DNA from: Cyanidiococcus yangmingshanensis
Lineage: Eukaryota; Rhodophyta; Bangiophyceae; Cyanidiales; Cyanidiaceae
Assembly (NCBI GenBank): GCA_013995675.1
Contig: VWRR01000003.1
Location: 434,001 to 498,000, forward strand
Direction of reading: 5' to 3'
Length of the DNA: 64,000 bases
Shown: piece by piece, positions 1-9,941 of the stretch
Layout: each line of letters opens with the position of its first letter
Numbering within the stretch: the first letter of the stretch is position 1
The notes under the pieces: model-generated
Told to the model about the DNA's origin: nothing
Database searches by the model: none
The model's input: only the letters and a program-made list of their open reading frames with translations
Position numbers and translations under genes: made by a program

Positions 1-947
1 GAAATGAATTTAGAGACTAAAAATAAATAAATTTATCTCATGCCAGCCCGCGTCGGATAGGGCGCTTTTGCTTTTTGAGTGTACGTGGTTTCTCAAAATT
101 GCGTCCATGAAATTTATTTTCCGACTTTTAACGCCGGAACAGGATACGACAAATAGTTGGCCCTTGCTTGTACCTGATCCACTGCCCTTGTGGTCAGAAA
201 GATGAATTAGGTTTTCAATCCTTCCTGATATACACGTCATAGAGGAAGTAATATGTTTACTTCTGTTCGTCGATCGGCCTCTTTTGCGGGATTCAACAGA
301 CATGGTAGAATCTAAAGAGAGCTCAATATATAAGCTGCTCGCATCGATCATCCAAGATTGTGGGATCTTCCAGCTCTCTCCTGGTAAAAAATCTTCGTTT
401 CTATACGTAAATTACTCACGAAGACGCACACGTCGTGGTGTATGCTTCAGCTTCTACCATTAGTTTTTCTCTATCTTGGAAGACAATGTATTTCTGAATC
501 ATTGTTGCTTTCAATTGCTTACTAGCATCTCTCGCATTTTCTAATTTTTCCGTACTCTCAAAATTCATATCTGATTCCTTTTAAGATGGAAAGTCCTTCT
601 GTAAGGCATGAGAAAAAATTAAATACGGAGAGTTTCCGGTGCGTATCCAGCTCCCGAAGAGGCAAAACTGTATGAATTGCTTTAATATTTTTTCTGAAGC
701 GCTCCTGTAGATTTATTTCTGCTTTAGTTGCGACCTAAAAGCGGAGAGAACACAAAGTTCACAGAATGCAGTTGGATAACGCATGCTATGGTGATCGAAA
801 TGAGAGCGCTTTTTCGCTCAGAAGGGAACATTTTGCGTCTTCATTCCAGTGTATAAATCAAAAAAAAACCAGAGCTGAAGCGCGAACCTTTCAGGTTGCA
901 AATCGGCTCTTTTGATTCGCCTCTTTTAACTACACAAATATGCTGCT
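1..947. other. AT-rich stretch without a supported gene
   Basis: This end of the window is clearly richer in A and T than the rest. A minus-strand reading frame of about 113 codons (10-351) contains a basic stretch, but it resembles no family I know and its composition is that of flanking DNA. Many short A and T runs are present. I see no tRNA, repeat array or mobile element. It probably holds the 3' flank of the CENP-C-like gene. Confidence 0.4.
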
Positions 948-2451
948 TTATGGACTTGCAAGTGTAGAACGGGGAAGAATATCATTATAAAAGGCCGCTC
1001 TTTCTGGGCTCACGACGCGACTTTGGCAGAATGCGCGGAAACCACTCTTTGGCGCCTCCGAGGCGAAACGGCGACGCACGCTCGGCAGCATATCTCGTGG
1101 TGATGCTGGTGCAATAACCGCTACATTGAGCGTTGGGAATCGAAGTCGCTCATTCAATGAATATTCCACGGTTTCACCGCGCCAGAACCGAAGAACACGC
1201 ATTCTCTTTCGTCGTCCGTTTGCTGTTGACTCTGAGCTCCGGAACTCGATCCGACTTCTCTTGGCAAGATAAATTTCCCGTTCCCGCTGGCTCGCAACGA
1301 GGTTGGCAAACCGAGTCCCAAGACTCCGCTTCTTCGGTATAATTCTCGCTGCTTCGTGTTCTGTCTGAACCGCTTTGGTCAAGCTCGGTCCTTTGTCGTG
1401 TATATCTGCCTCAGAGTAGGTAGCACTGCTTCTCTGAATAAAGTTTTGGTGTGATATCGGCTTCTCCGGCGTTTGCAAGAGTGGTATATCTTGACTGTAC
1501 GGTAGCGAGTCTCCAAAACTGAGATCAAGCCCGTGGTTTTCCACGCCGAATCGATTCTTCTCGGGAGTACAAGCCTCCAGCGATTGTTGTCGAAATGATT
1601 CCCCGTGAATTTTCTCCGGTGAATCAAGTGCAGTCTTCGAATCATGCGCGCCCAGCAAAGCCTCTTCAACATGCTGGCACAGAATTCTGCCACGTTTGCG
1701 GCCTCTTACGAAATGCAGCTTCGACCCGCTATAATCCTCATCAGGATAGTTTTGCCTACTTAAGCTGGTTTGATCTAGAGAGTTTTCCATGTCTGCACCG
1801 AAATCGAGCCGATGCGCAATTGATGCTATGTCTTCTTCATGGCTGCTTACCATGCACTCGCTGACTGGTGAGCAAGTGCGATTCGGAGCGAAACTACCTG
1901 TGTTTTGGGAGATACTGGCTGCTGAGTTGAATGCTACCGCAGGTGAGAATAGTTTCGAGCATGTCGACTTGCCACAGGCTGCCCAGAACTTTGTGACGTC
2001 CTCGAGCCCATGCAAGTCTGTTGAAAGACGCCGTGGCGCAATAAACTTTGTGCGACGTCCCAATGATTTTGCTCGCTCTGTGGGAAGAGTGTTCGGTTAG
2101 GCCAGAGAAAACCTGGAGAGCTGGGCTCACATCTCGCGAACTAGCACTACAGGGTGAGCTAAAGCTGTCGCAAAAACAGCACCGGGTAGCTTCGTGAAAG
2201 TCATCCTTGCTTGGAGACTCCAGTGAGCCGAAACCAAATCGAGTTTTCAGTTCAAGAAGCTTCTCTCGGCGTCTCTTGCTCCAGGTTGAGGACCCGGAAT
2301 ACTGCAGTAAATTTCCTGAATCACCGGTCGACAAAGAGTTCAGACGTAATAATTCGGCGAGGGCTAGAGACTGGTTTGTCATTTTGACGGTTAATCGAGT
2401 CTCCAGCTCACTATGCAGGAACCAGGAAGAAGCCACAGGTCCCTGACGCAT
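948..2451 (-). CDS. CENPC: CENP-C-like inner kinetochore protein, read in two overlapping frames
   Basis: The C-terminal part carries GRRKRMRVLRFWRGETVEYS about 90 residues before the stop. This resembles the CENP-C motif (RRSxRxxxxPLxYWRGE), the element that binds CENP-A nucleosomes at centromeres; the RFWRGE core and the following VEYS-N-RL-T-VAVI tract align with what I recall of plant CENP-C, where the motif is also close to the C-terminus. The spacing between the arginine pair and the tryptophan is about three residues shorter than canonical. No cupin dimerisation domain follows. Upstream is a long Ser/Glu/Arg-rich, apparently disordered region, as in CENP-C. The protein lies in two frames: about 2451-1894 begins with ATG (a second ATG is at 2382), and about 2097-948 carries the motif but has no ATG near its start. 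They overlap around 2097-1894, so an indel or unrecognised intron joins them. The gene is divergent from PAH, 120 bp away. The family call rests on the motif alone. Confidence 0.55.
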
Positions 2452-2571
2452 CTGCGGCCCTCATCGCCATAACGTTTGCCAGCGCAGCGCAGAATCGTAA
2501 CGGTTGCGATTTCGCGCCTCGTACCTCACGCGAACGAGATTTCGTCTATCATCGGGACCGCACAAACTGGC
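2452..2571. promoter_or_regulatory. Short divergent promoter region, CENP-C-like / PAH
   Basis: Only 120 bp separate the first ATG of the minus-strand CENP-C-like frame and the first ATG of the plus-strand hydroxylase. Both transcription starts must lie here or inside the neighbouring coding ends. No clear TATA element was identified. Confidence 0.35.
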
Positions 2572-4167
2572 ATGCGTCTGCCTCTATTTCGACAGGCTTA
2601 TTCTTTAACCTTCCTTCGCCAAGGGCTAATCAACCGTAAAAGAATTTGCTACTTTAGTAGCGATGTTGAGAGAACTCAAGAGATCTCAAAAGCACCTGCT
2701 TCATCGGTGCAAAGCTCTCTCGAGACAACTGTAGTGTTCTCAGTACCCGACAAGCCTGGTTCGTTGCGCACTGCACTCGCGTACTTTGACGACGAACTCT
2801 TTAATTTACGAGGAATAAGAAGTCAAATTTTACGTGGTGGCAAGCACGGGGAGGCAAACGAATATGAAATTACGGTTAATGCGAGCCTTGTGGGTGCCGG
2901 AAGCAAAGTTGCGCCGGATTCTTTTTATGCGGAGCGTTTACGGGATGCTTTAGCGCGAGTGGCTGAAAAACTCGAAAGCGCTGGCATGAGTGTTCGAATT
3001 ATGATGCCACCCACGAGCGGGAGCCCGGAAGGCGTGAGTTCTTCGCCTCTCAATTCGGCGTCTTCCAGCATTAACTGGTGGGACTCCAATGAAAGTCGTG
3101 TAACGGACACGCCATGGTTCCCCCGACGCTTGTCTGACTTGGATCGTTTCGCCTCTCGATGCCTTCAATACGGGTCGGAGTTGGATGCGGATCATCCTGG
3201 CTTTCATGATAAGGAATACCGCAAGAGACGCGAAATGATCGCCAGCAACGCCGCGAAGCACAAACACGGGCAACCGTTACCTGGCGTGGACTACACGAAA
3301 ACGGAGCTTGATACCTGGAGAGTTGTCTATGGAGAGCTTGCGAAACTTCGGGAAACGCATACGTCTCGGCGCTACCAACATTCTCTGCAGCTCCTTGAAC
3401 GAGAACTGGGTTTTGGACCACTTCGGATACCCCAGTTGTCAGAAGTTAGCAACTTTTTGAACGAGTGCACCGGGTGGTCACTGAGGCCGGTAATGGGGCT
3501 GCTTTCCTCAAGAGATTTCTTGAATGGTTTAGCGTTCCGGGTTTTCCACTCCACGCAATATGTTCGGCATCATTCGCAACCTCTTTATACTCCAGAACCT
3601 GATGTGTGCCATGAGCTTTTGGGTCATATTCCAATGCTTTGCGACGAGGCCTTTTCGGAGCTGAATCATGTGATTGGACTTGCCTCATTGGGTGCGTCCG
3701 ATGAAGATATCGAACGGCTGGCGAGGTGCTATTGGTTTAGCGTCGAGTTTGGTTTGTGTCGCGACGGTGCAAAATCTCCACTGAGAGCGTACGGGGCTGG
3801 CTTACTGTCATCATTCGGCGAATTGAAATATGCAGTAAGTGGAGAGCCTCAAACACGTCCGTGGAATCCGTTCGAGGCTGCGAAACAGACTTATCCGGTC
3901 ACAATGTACCAACCGGTATATTTCGTCGCCGAGTCGCTAGAAGACGCCGTAGATCAGCTCAGAGCATTTACGGAAACTCTTCAGAAACCATTCGAGATTC
4001 GCTACAATCCATATAGTCGCAGCGTCTCCGTGGTCGACGATGGATCCAGGATTGCGGCCCTTTCATTGCACATCAGCAACGAACTGCGGACACTGACGCG
4101 TGCGCTCAGGAAGTTGGAAGTCTCAGCCGGACATAGTCCAGAAACGCTTGCGAGGAAACTTCCCTAG
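2572..4167 (+). CDS. PAH: Phenylalanine 4-hydroxylase-type aromatic amino acid hydroxylase
   Basis: Pterin-dependent, iron-containing hydroxylase that turns phenylalanine into tyrosine. The frame is open upstream, but the first ATG is at 2572, giving 531 residues. The first ~45 residues are rich in R, S and F and look like an organelle leader. A regulatory ACT domain follows (VFSVPDKPGSLRTALAYF), then the catalytic domain from about residue 180. The iron ligands are His347 and His352 in CHELLGHIP and Glu392 in FSVEFGL; this 5- and 40-residue spacing is that of mammalian H285/H290/E330. The pterin-side motif SLRPVMGLLSSRDFLNGLAFRVF is recognisable. The ACT domain has LRGIRSQ where animal enzymes have an IESRP motif, so allosteric phenylalanine binding may differ. 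The last 62 bp of coding sequence overlap the convergent kinase-like gene. Family call is firm; substrate preference (Phe versus Trp) and compartment are inferred. Confidence 0.93.
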   Translation: MRLPLFRQAYSLTFLRQGLINRKRICYFSSDVERTQEISKAPASSVQSSLETTVVFSVPDKPGSLRTALAYFDDELFNLRGIRSQILRGGKHGEANEYEITVNASLVGAGSKVAPDSFYAERLRDALARVAEKLESAGMSVRIMMPPTSGSPEGVSSSPLNSASSSINWWDSNESRVTDTPWFPRRLSDLDRFASRCLQYGSELDADHPGFHDKEYRKRREMIASNAAKHKHGQPLPGVDYTKTELDTWRVVYGELAKLRETHTSRRYQHSLQLLERELGFGPLRIPQLSEVSNFLNECTGWSLRPVMGLLSSRDFLNGLAFRVFHSTQYVRHHSQPLYTPEPDVCHELLGHIPMLCDEAFSELNHVIGLASLGASDEDIERLARCYWFSVEFGLCRDGAKSPLRAYGAGLLSSFGELKYAVSGEPQTRPWNPFEAAKQTYPVTMYQPVYFVAESLEDAVDQLRAFTETLQKPFEIRYNPYSRSVSVVDDGSRIAALSLHISNELRTLTRALRKLEVSAGHSPETLARKLP

Positions 4168-4955
4168 AGCGGGCGACCTCAGATGGTACCGTTACGTCGG
4201 AAATCTCTCGATATCGCTGTGCCCTCCAGTGCAAGAGATCTGGATAACATCTTCGCAACTTTTCTTCACCGGATATGGGATCAAGTGACGCTGCAAACCG
4301 TTCCCCCCAGACGACTGGTTTGGGACAGGCGAAGAACGTTTCGATCATCTCCTCTAGTGACGACTCTGCAATTTCGAGATATACGACTAGGTATTCGGAA
4401 CGAATTTTTCTCTGACATTCAGCACTGAGGTATACAACGCTGCCTGTTGTGTCCAATGCAAAGTTCTTCTTATTTGTGGGTCGGGCATTATAAGTAATAT
4501 GTTCTTCGATTTGTAAATATCGCTGCTCGCGCTCTCGAAATGTCTCATGATACGGAAAGCCCATCCAGCTCGCGAGCGCATCCTGTTCCGGCTCCATACA
4601 GAGTCCCTAGCTCCTCAGCGAGCGCCTTTTCGATCTCTTCGTCCACGCTTATAAGAGCAAACCCGAGCTCTTCTGCGAGTTTTTTTGAGCGAAAACTCTT
4701 CCCTGAATTGGACATTCCTACAAAAGCCAGAGCAAGCTCATTGTTCGTTAGGTTTTCATCAAATTTTCTACGAGCCAAGAGGGACGCTTTTAATTGAGAT
4801 TGAGATTGCGTGCGAGGAGTTTTGGACAACCTTTCCAGAAACTCGTTTCCGCGAGATCTTTGAAACTTGCCAAATTTACGTGCGCGTGGGTATCGAGGAC
4901 ATCTACTTGTAGGTATCACAAAACAGAGGGAACTGTTGAAGTCTCTATCCGCCAT
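4106..4955 (-). CDS. Shikimate-kinase-like P-loop protein, one-base frame break
   Basis: The N-terminal half (4955 down to about 4585) has a Walker A motif GMSNSGKSFRSKKLAEELG followed by SVDEEIEKAL. The C-terminal half (about 4597-4106) has DALASWMGFPYHETFRERE, LDTTGSVVYLS, PKPVVWGERF and a conserved-looking end, RCYPDLLHWRAQRYREISDVTVP. The order matches an uncharacterised P-loop kinase family annotated as shikimate-kinase-like in fungi and algae; it is not the aroK enzyme itself and its substrate is unknown. Between the halves, near 4581-4590, dropping a single base joins the frames without losing conserved sequence, so no intron fits. The ATG at 4955 is the only start in its frame. The first ~60 residues (Arg/Ser-rich) could be a leader. 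The stop lies inside the end of PAH, so the two coding regions overlap tail to tail by 62 bp. Confidence 0.7.
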
Positions 4956-6002
4956 TTTCAGAAACTCTCCGCACGGCCGACCAGAACCTCCGGTACAGAT
5001 CCGTAAAGTTTTTCGAAACTTCGAAACTCTACCAGACAGCAGTCTATTGCTCCGAAGGTATTTTGGAGAGAACTAGTAAAGTTAGGTGTTACGTCCAATA
5101 CAGCTTGCATGATTTGAGACCGCCCGCGGTAATTTAACGCAGAGGTCGGTCGTCAGCTGCTGTGGATCAGAGCGGACTAGTCTACGGTAACGATAGCAGA
5201 TGAATCAGAGCAGGCAATGCGAACGATTGCAGCTCTTGTCACGCAGTTACTGGGCCACTAATCTGATTACATGATACACAGTGAACGCCGCATTTGGATT
5301 TTCAAGCATGCTCTCTTTGAAGTCATCACGAATTCCTGGCTAGCGCGATTGACTGCACTGACTTCGGCCACAGAACCTTAAGGCGTTTATGCTCGCGGAA
5401 ATCACAAAGTCGTGAATCTACTCACTGTCTGCTCTTGTCTGAAACTGAACGACCTTTGTTGAGAAAGCGTTTGCAGAATCGAATACTACATCTTGGGATG
5501 ACTCGAACTTTCGGGGTCCGACCAGATCCATGAGCTTTTTTCTTCGCATGGCATGACTCCCTGAGTGGCATTTGTAGTTTACGCGACGTTAAGGCGCGTA
5601 CATCCGTACTAGCATTGAGTAATACGTTTTTGATGACAGGGATCGAATAACGCTCTCGCGATGGCAGTAATAGTTTCTCAAGAAAGGGTTCTAGTCAAGA
5701 GAGACCTGAGCACACAGAAACGAGACTTGAGGAAGCTGCTCTGCCAGGTCCACGAATGTAGCACCTAGCCTTTGTATCGCGGCGGAACCGTTTCACATTT
5801 AGGACTCCCAGAAACTGTGGGCTGTCCACAGACGCGCCCATGGGCTTGGCACCTACACCAGCAGGGCCGCGTCGACATCGGTTTCGTGCATTGACACCCG
5901 TCATCGATGCGCAATGCGCTGCGTGGCTAGACGAGTTTGAGCATAAATTTTTTCGTTACAGTTTCGTCACGTTGAAACAGTCTATTCCCCAAAACTGCTG
6001 GT
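4956..6002. other. Intergenic region, no gene seen
   Basis: About 1 kb between the divergent kinase-like and RAMP4 genes. Short open frames exist on both strands (for example around 5695-5904), but none looks like a protein, and stops are frequent in all frames between 5080 and 5690. I looked for tRNA B-box and snRNA-like sequences and found none that convinced me. Promoters of both neighbours must be here. Confidence 0.45.
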
Positions 6003-6218
6003 ATGCCGGTATCTCTGAAAAGGCTTCAAGCACGTCAAGAGAAAGTTACTAGCGGCATCGAAAAGAGGAGCGCTCTTGCGACACGCAAAGTCGCCTCTGC
6101 AAAGCGAACCCAAGTGCCAAAGTTGAACCCGTACCTTGTGGGGTTTCTTCTCTTTATCGTAGTTGGAGGAGCGCTGTTTCCCCACGTTCAGCGTTTCATA
6201 TTGGGAGTTTTTTCCTAA
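6003..6218 (+). CDS. RAMP4: RAMP4/SERP1-type ER translocon-associated tail-anchored protein
   Basis: A 71-residue protein with a basic cytosolic half (about residues 1-42) and one C-terminal membrane segment, LVGFLLFIVVGGALFPHVQ, ending six to ten residues later. Length, basic N-terminus and the G-x-x-LF-VVGGA-F pattern match the RAMP4/SERP family (yeast Ysy6). In other eukaryotes these small tail-anchored proteins bind the Sec61 translocon and stabilise newly made membrane proteins, especially in ER stress. The ATG at 6003 gives the expected family length. It lies between the kinase-like gene and the 3' end of Miro. OSTC, which also works at the translocon, lies elsewhere in the window (49.7 kb) with no direct linkage. 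The family is divergent in sequence, so the call rests on architecture plus the membrane motif. Confidence 0.75.
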   Translation: MPVSLKRLQARQEKVTSGIEKRSALATRKVASAKRTQVPKLNPYLVGFLLFIVVGGALFPHVQRFILGVFS

Positions 6219-6619
6219 ACATGTGGAGATCGGAGGCTGCTTAAAAAGCAGGTTGGGTTTTGGGACGAGCGCAGTCTGTGTTTCTCTCGGTTGTCTACGG
6301 AAACTGTTGTGCATCCCGGACTGACGCGTTCGAGTGGCTTGGAGCAATCTGGTCTATTTTGTGACAGGTTTATGGTTTTGTTCCTTCGAACAGAACCCTC
6401 CATGCTCTTTTATTTCGATCGAGGTTTCCCACGGTTCTCCTCAGGACAAATCGCCATGATGAAATCTTGGGGGTAGTTTGAAAGCACACAATACTTTCTA
6501 CCTTGCTTCGAGCATCTCAACATCCTGTCCATAAAATGCCCTTTACCGTCTGAGATAACCACTCTACTTCATTGTCAGCTTCGGCACTCTCCGTCAGAAG
6601 ACCACGATATGATGTGGGT

Positions 6620-7120
6620 ATGCGGATACTATCCTGTATTCACAAATCAGCTTCACAGGCCTCGGGGTCTACTCCACCAAAATCACGGCAAAGGTTGACC
6701 ACCCACTTTGGCGCTTTACAGCATACCTGTTTCCCGCATCCACCAAAAAGGTCTGGGGTATCTGAACAGCAACGCATTCTGAACTATACACTTTTCGAGC
6801 CAGCTAAGCAAGTTTCCACAGGCTTCGAATTGGCTGTCCGTAAAGCTGGATCTAACAGTTTAGGGTCGCTTACTGACAGCAAATTGATCCACGAATATTT
6901 TTCTCACGCTTTTGGGACAGTCCAGGCATCGGAATCATCGACGCTTATAGGATTTCCTGCTACAGAGCGTCTGAATCCGCCTACGCTTTTGAAATCCGCG
7001 TTGAATTCCGAAGACCTGCTTGGTTCCGTGGCGAAGCAATCCGTGCGAGATCATTTTATAACCATCAACATACTGACGTGCCATCCTATGCCGAAGGCCC
7101 GGTCATTTTACCTTCTTTAA
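6620..7120 (+). CDS. Doubtful hypothetical ORF converging on Miro
   Basis: An open frame of about 166 codons from the ATG at 6620, without a recognisable domain, signal peptide or membrane segment. It is fairly rich in Ser, Thr and Leu and contains STLIGFPATERLNPPTLL. Its last 35 bases overlap the 3' end of the convergent Miro coding region. Frames this long arise by chance at this base composition, so I keep it only as a candidate. The rest of 6219-7085 shows nothing else. Confidence 0.22.
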   Translation: MRILSCIHKSASQASGSTPPKSRQRLTTHFGALQHTCFPHPPKRSGVSEQQRILNYTLFEPAKQVSTGFELAVRKAGSNSLGSLTDSKLIHEYFSHAFGTVQASESSTLIGFPATERLNPPTLLKSALNSEDLLGSVAKQSVRDHFITINILTCHPMPKARSFYLL

Positions 7121-9077
7121 TCATTCTGTAAATTTTCTTGCTTGCCCAGTAGCTGCAACCAACCGCAACACCGAGGAGGACTGTGCCGGCGGCATACCGG
7201 AGAAAACGACCCGTTTTGTTGCGCTCAACATTCATGGAAACAGACCCCATCGGCTTCAAACATAGCATCGCTACTGACGGGTATATGTTCGTCGGGGCGC
7301 CCTCGCGGAATGAAATTCGCTGTGGTGTCGAGAGGCCCTCCTCGCCGCAAAACTTAGACGGGCTATCTGGCCATTCCTGCTCCACGCTCGGCAGGTCCTG
7401 CTTGCATGCCACAATCATGCAATTGAGATCGGGTCGTATTGTTTTCAGGGCCCCGTACAGACGAGCAACGTATCCAAACGAGGAGGCGTCAGTAACATCA
7501 TAGAGCAATACCGCGGCATCGCATGATTCAATTTCTCTCTCTGACGCCAAAAACCCGTCCACGACATGGTCTGAGATCTCTGTCAATATCAGAGTTCTTG
7601 TTAGCAAGCGAGGCTCTAATGAATCACCTGATTTCGGGAGTGCTATCTTCAGCGAGGCAGCTGCAGCAAGTCGGCCTTTTGTGGGCGCAATGTTTTCACT
7701 GAAAGGTCGTCCTACAAATCCCCGCAGAAAACTTGTCTTACCGGCACCAATTGGCCCGAAAACGCAAGCATGAAGCACAGATCGTGATGAAATCGTTGCA
7801 CGACGCTCACGGCGCCTACGCTTCGTGATCCTTATCGCTGAAAGGGCTTCCCCGTCATAACCAATATAGATGAGATTCAGTAGAGCATGCTCCGGGTCAG
7901 CTATGAAACGCTGGCACCAGGCGCTCAAGAAACTGTCAAGCTCAAGGTAGCCTTTTGTGTTCACTTTCGTGAGAACAGGATACTGGGTTCCAGTTACGCG
8001 GACATTACCATCACTTTCCGCTCCTATGTAAAGATGAAAACTGACATCAGGAGGCACTGGACTGAAAACTTCCACAAGCTCCGAGGGCGAGAGCGCATTG
8101 TCCCTGTCTGTGTCTCCAAGTCTGAAAATGCTCTCCAAGAAGGTCAAACCTCGGTCAGTCAATTCAACACTCTGATCTGGCTGACGACGAAGCTCTGGTA
8201 AAACTTCTGTCGGATTCAAACGCAAGTCGTCATTGTAGCCGAACCGCCGAAACACGGTCCAGCAAGTCTCAGCTCTTCCTTTGATGATGAAGAGCGTATG
8301 AAGATACAGAAACCCGTCAACAGTGAGGTTTCCATCAGAGTCTAAGCCGCTCCGGGTATTTTCTCGCACAACATTCTTCACGCCCACAAGTTCTTCGTTG
8401 CGCAAATGCACATTGAAACATTTGTACTGAAATTCGTTCAGCTCAGTATCATTGAGTTTGCCGTCACGGTCCGTATCGCACAGACGGAATATTCGCTTCA
8501 GTGCTGCCACTGCTAGTGGCTTAAGGCGATGCTCTTTCACATCATAAACAGGTGCCGTTGGGTGCAGTACAGCCTTTTGTGCAAAATAGAACACTTCTGC
8601 GACATTGAAGAGCTGTTTCGAAGATGCCTCGATGCACGTCTCTAGGTTTTTGTACTCGTTCATGATGGGCATGATCTCGCTCTCCAGCGAGTGGGAAGGG
8701 TTCTCCGCTGAACCACCGCGAAGATCCATCTTATTACCCACGAGGATAACCGGAACATCCATGCGAAGGCGCTCAAACTCATTCAACCAATGCGAACGAA
8801 CTCGCTGCAAGGCGTCTTTCTGCGACACATCATAGACAAGGACCACTACATCTGCCTTTTGCAGCTCTGCTTCCAATAAGGCCTTGTCCGCGGGTCTCGA
8901 GGGAGTGTCGACAATAGAGACGTGCACACGCTCTGGCACTACCTCAGGCGGAATAACAACTACTGGGAGGGTCGGCGGAACCTGATCGTCAAACTCTTCC
9001 GAGATCAACGTTTTGATGAGGGAAGTCTTCCCCGAAGAGTGATCTCCCGCCACAACGATTCGAACAGAATCCTTCAT
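7086..9077 (-). CDS. GEM1: Mitochondrial Rho GTPase Miro (RHOT/Gem1)
   Basis: A 663-residue protein with the full Miro plan: N-terminal GTPase (P-loop GDHSSGKTSL near residue 11, base-recognition NKMD near 113), two EF-hand units (DTDRDGKLNDTELNEF near 200 and GDTDRDNALSPSELVEVF near 325), a second GTPase (GPIGAGKTSFLRGF near 440, CKQDLP as its degenerate NKxD), and a C-terminal membrane anchor (AAGTVLLGVAVGCSYWA) with a short basic tail. Miro sits in the outer mitochondrial membrane and links calcium and GTP state to mitochondrial shape, inheritance and ER contacts. Both Ca loops keep D-x-D-x-D-G/N spacing and so look functional. The first GTPase has DTPS where DTAG is usual in Ras-like proteins. 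The frame stays open to 9119, but the first ATG is at 9077. The gene is intact in one frame with no intron. Confidence 0.95.
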   Translation of the reverse strand: MKDSVRIVVAGDHSSGKTSLIKTLISEEFDDQVPPTLPVVVIPPEVVPERVHVSIVDTPSRPADKALLEAELQKADVVVLVYDVSQKDALQRVRSHWLNEFERLRMDVPVILVGNKMDLRGGSAENPSHSLESEIMPIMNEYKNLETCIEASSKQLFNVAEVFYFAQKAVLHPTAPVYDVKEHRLKPLAVAALKRIFRLCDTDRDGKLNDTELNEFQYKCFNVHLRNEELVGVKNVVRENTRSGLDSDGNLTVDGFLYLHTLFIIKGRAETCWTVFRRFGYNDDLRLNPTEVLPELRRQPDQSVELTDRGLTFLESIFRLGDTDRDNALSPSELVEVFSPVPPDVSFHLYIGAESDGNVRVTGTQYPVLTKVNTKGYLELDSFLSAWCQRFIADPEHALLNLIYIGYDGEALSAIRITKRRRRERRATISSRSVLHACVFGPIGAGKTSFLRGFVGRPFSENIAPTKGRLAAAASLKIALPKSGDSLEPRLLTRTLILTEISDHVVDGFLASEREIESCDAAVLLYDVTDASSFGYVARLYGALKTIRPDLNCMIVACKQDLPSVEQEWPDSPSKFCGEEGLSTPQRISFREGAPTNIYPSVAMLCLKPMGSVSMNVERNKTGRFLRYAAGTVLLGVAVGCSYWASKKIYRMIKEGKMTGPSA

Positions 9078-9400
9078 ACCAGAGACGTGCGGTATGCTTT
9101 CCGCAGAACCCTGAATCAAGCTGTACCGTTAAAGATCGTTAGAAATCTTTTCAATTCGGCGAGGACTTATGTTTAGGCTTCCGGCCGAGAGTTTGCTTGG
9201 AGGTGTTGGTAGAGCAGTCTTTACAGCCCCGAGCGACGGCACGGTTCGTGGCAGTCCAAAGTACAAAAACCTCAGAATGAAAACCACGTCACCCCCAGAA
9301 GAGGTTAAAAAGCAGTTTCCCAAGTGACCAGATTTCTGGGTAGCCTCTCGTTCGTTTAACAGAGGCTTCCGATATTTGTAGTACAACCTAGAGTAAAGCG

Positions 9401-9568
9401 ATGTCGCTGGAACGCCGCGAACACATACTGCTTTCGCGGCTTCCCTGGCGATTGGCCGGCACTCGGAACAAACTGGATATAACGGACTTTTGGTCTACCA
9501 TCTCCGCGCCTTATCTAGCCAAAAGATTATTTTCTAATCTTCGACTCCGAAACCCTTCACACATATGA
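9401..9568 (+). CDS. Candidate 55-residue small protein
   Basis: A short frame with ATG at 9401, starting MSLERREHILLSRLPWRLAG and continuing to KRLFSNLRLRNPSHI. It looks protein-like, with helical basic and hydrophobic stretches. In the next frame the same DNA continues as YDGPPDKHLIGILYRTLT with a stop near 9630, so a one-base indel near 9545-9560 could give a protein of about 75 residues. I do not recognise it. It is divergent from Miro, 323 bp away, where a partner gene would be expected from the head-to-head layout of this window. Confidence 0.3.
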   Translation: MSLERREHILLSRLPWRLAGTRNKLDITDFWSTISAPYLAKRLFSNLRLRNPSHI

Positions 9569-9941
9569 TGGCCCTCCTGATAAACACTTGATCGGGATTC
9601 TGTATAGGACACTGACATGAGCAGGCTTCCCAGATGCACGCACCGACCTACAAAATGCCCTCCCTGGTGCCTTTGGTTATTTTTCGACTGAGCAGATATC
9701 TCTCTGAGGCTCCGAGATAACTTGACTTCAAAAGCTACGACTGTGCACTCGATTATGCAGGGTTGCCAGCATAAATTCGTGCCATTACCAAAAAGAAACC
9801 ATCGATAGCCGAAGCAAAGGCGCACCAACTGGACTCCTAGCCTGTACTTGGTCTGAATGGTATACACCAGAACTCGACTCAAGAGAGCACAGATACTTAG
9901 CCAAATCTTGAAGAACCCAGCGAAAGATTCAGAAGGCATGA

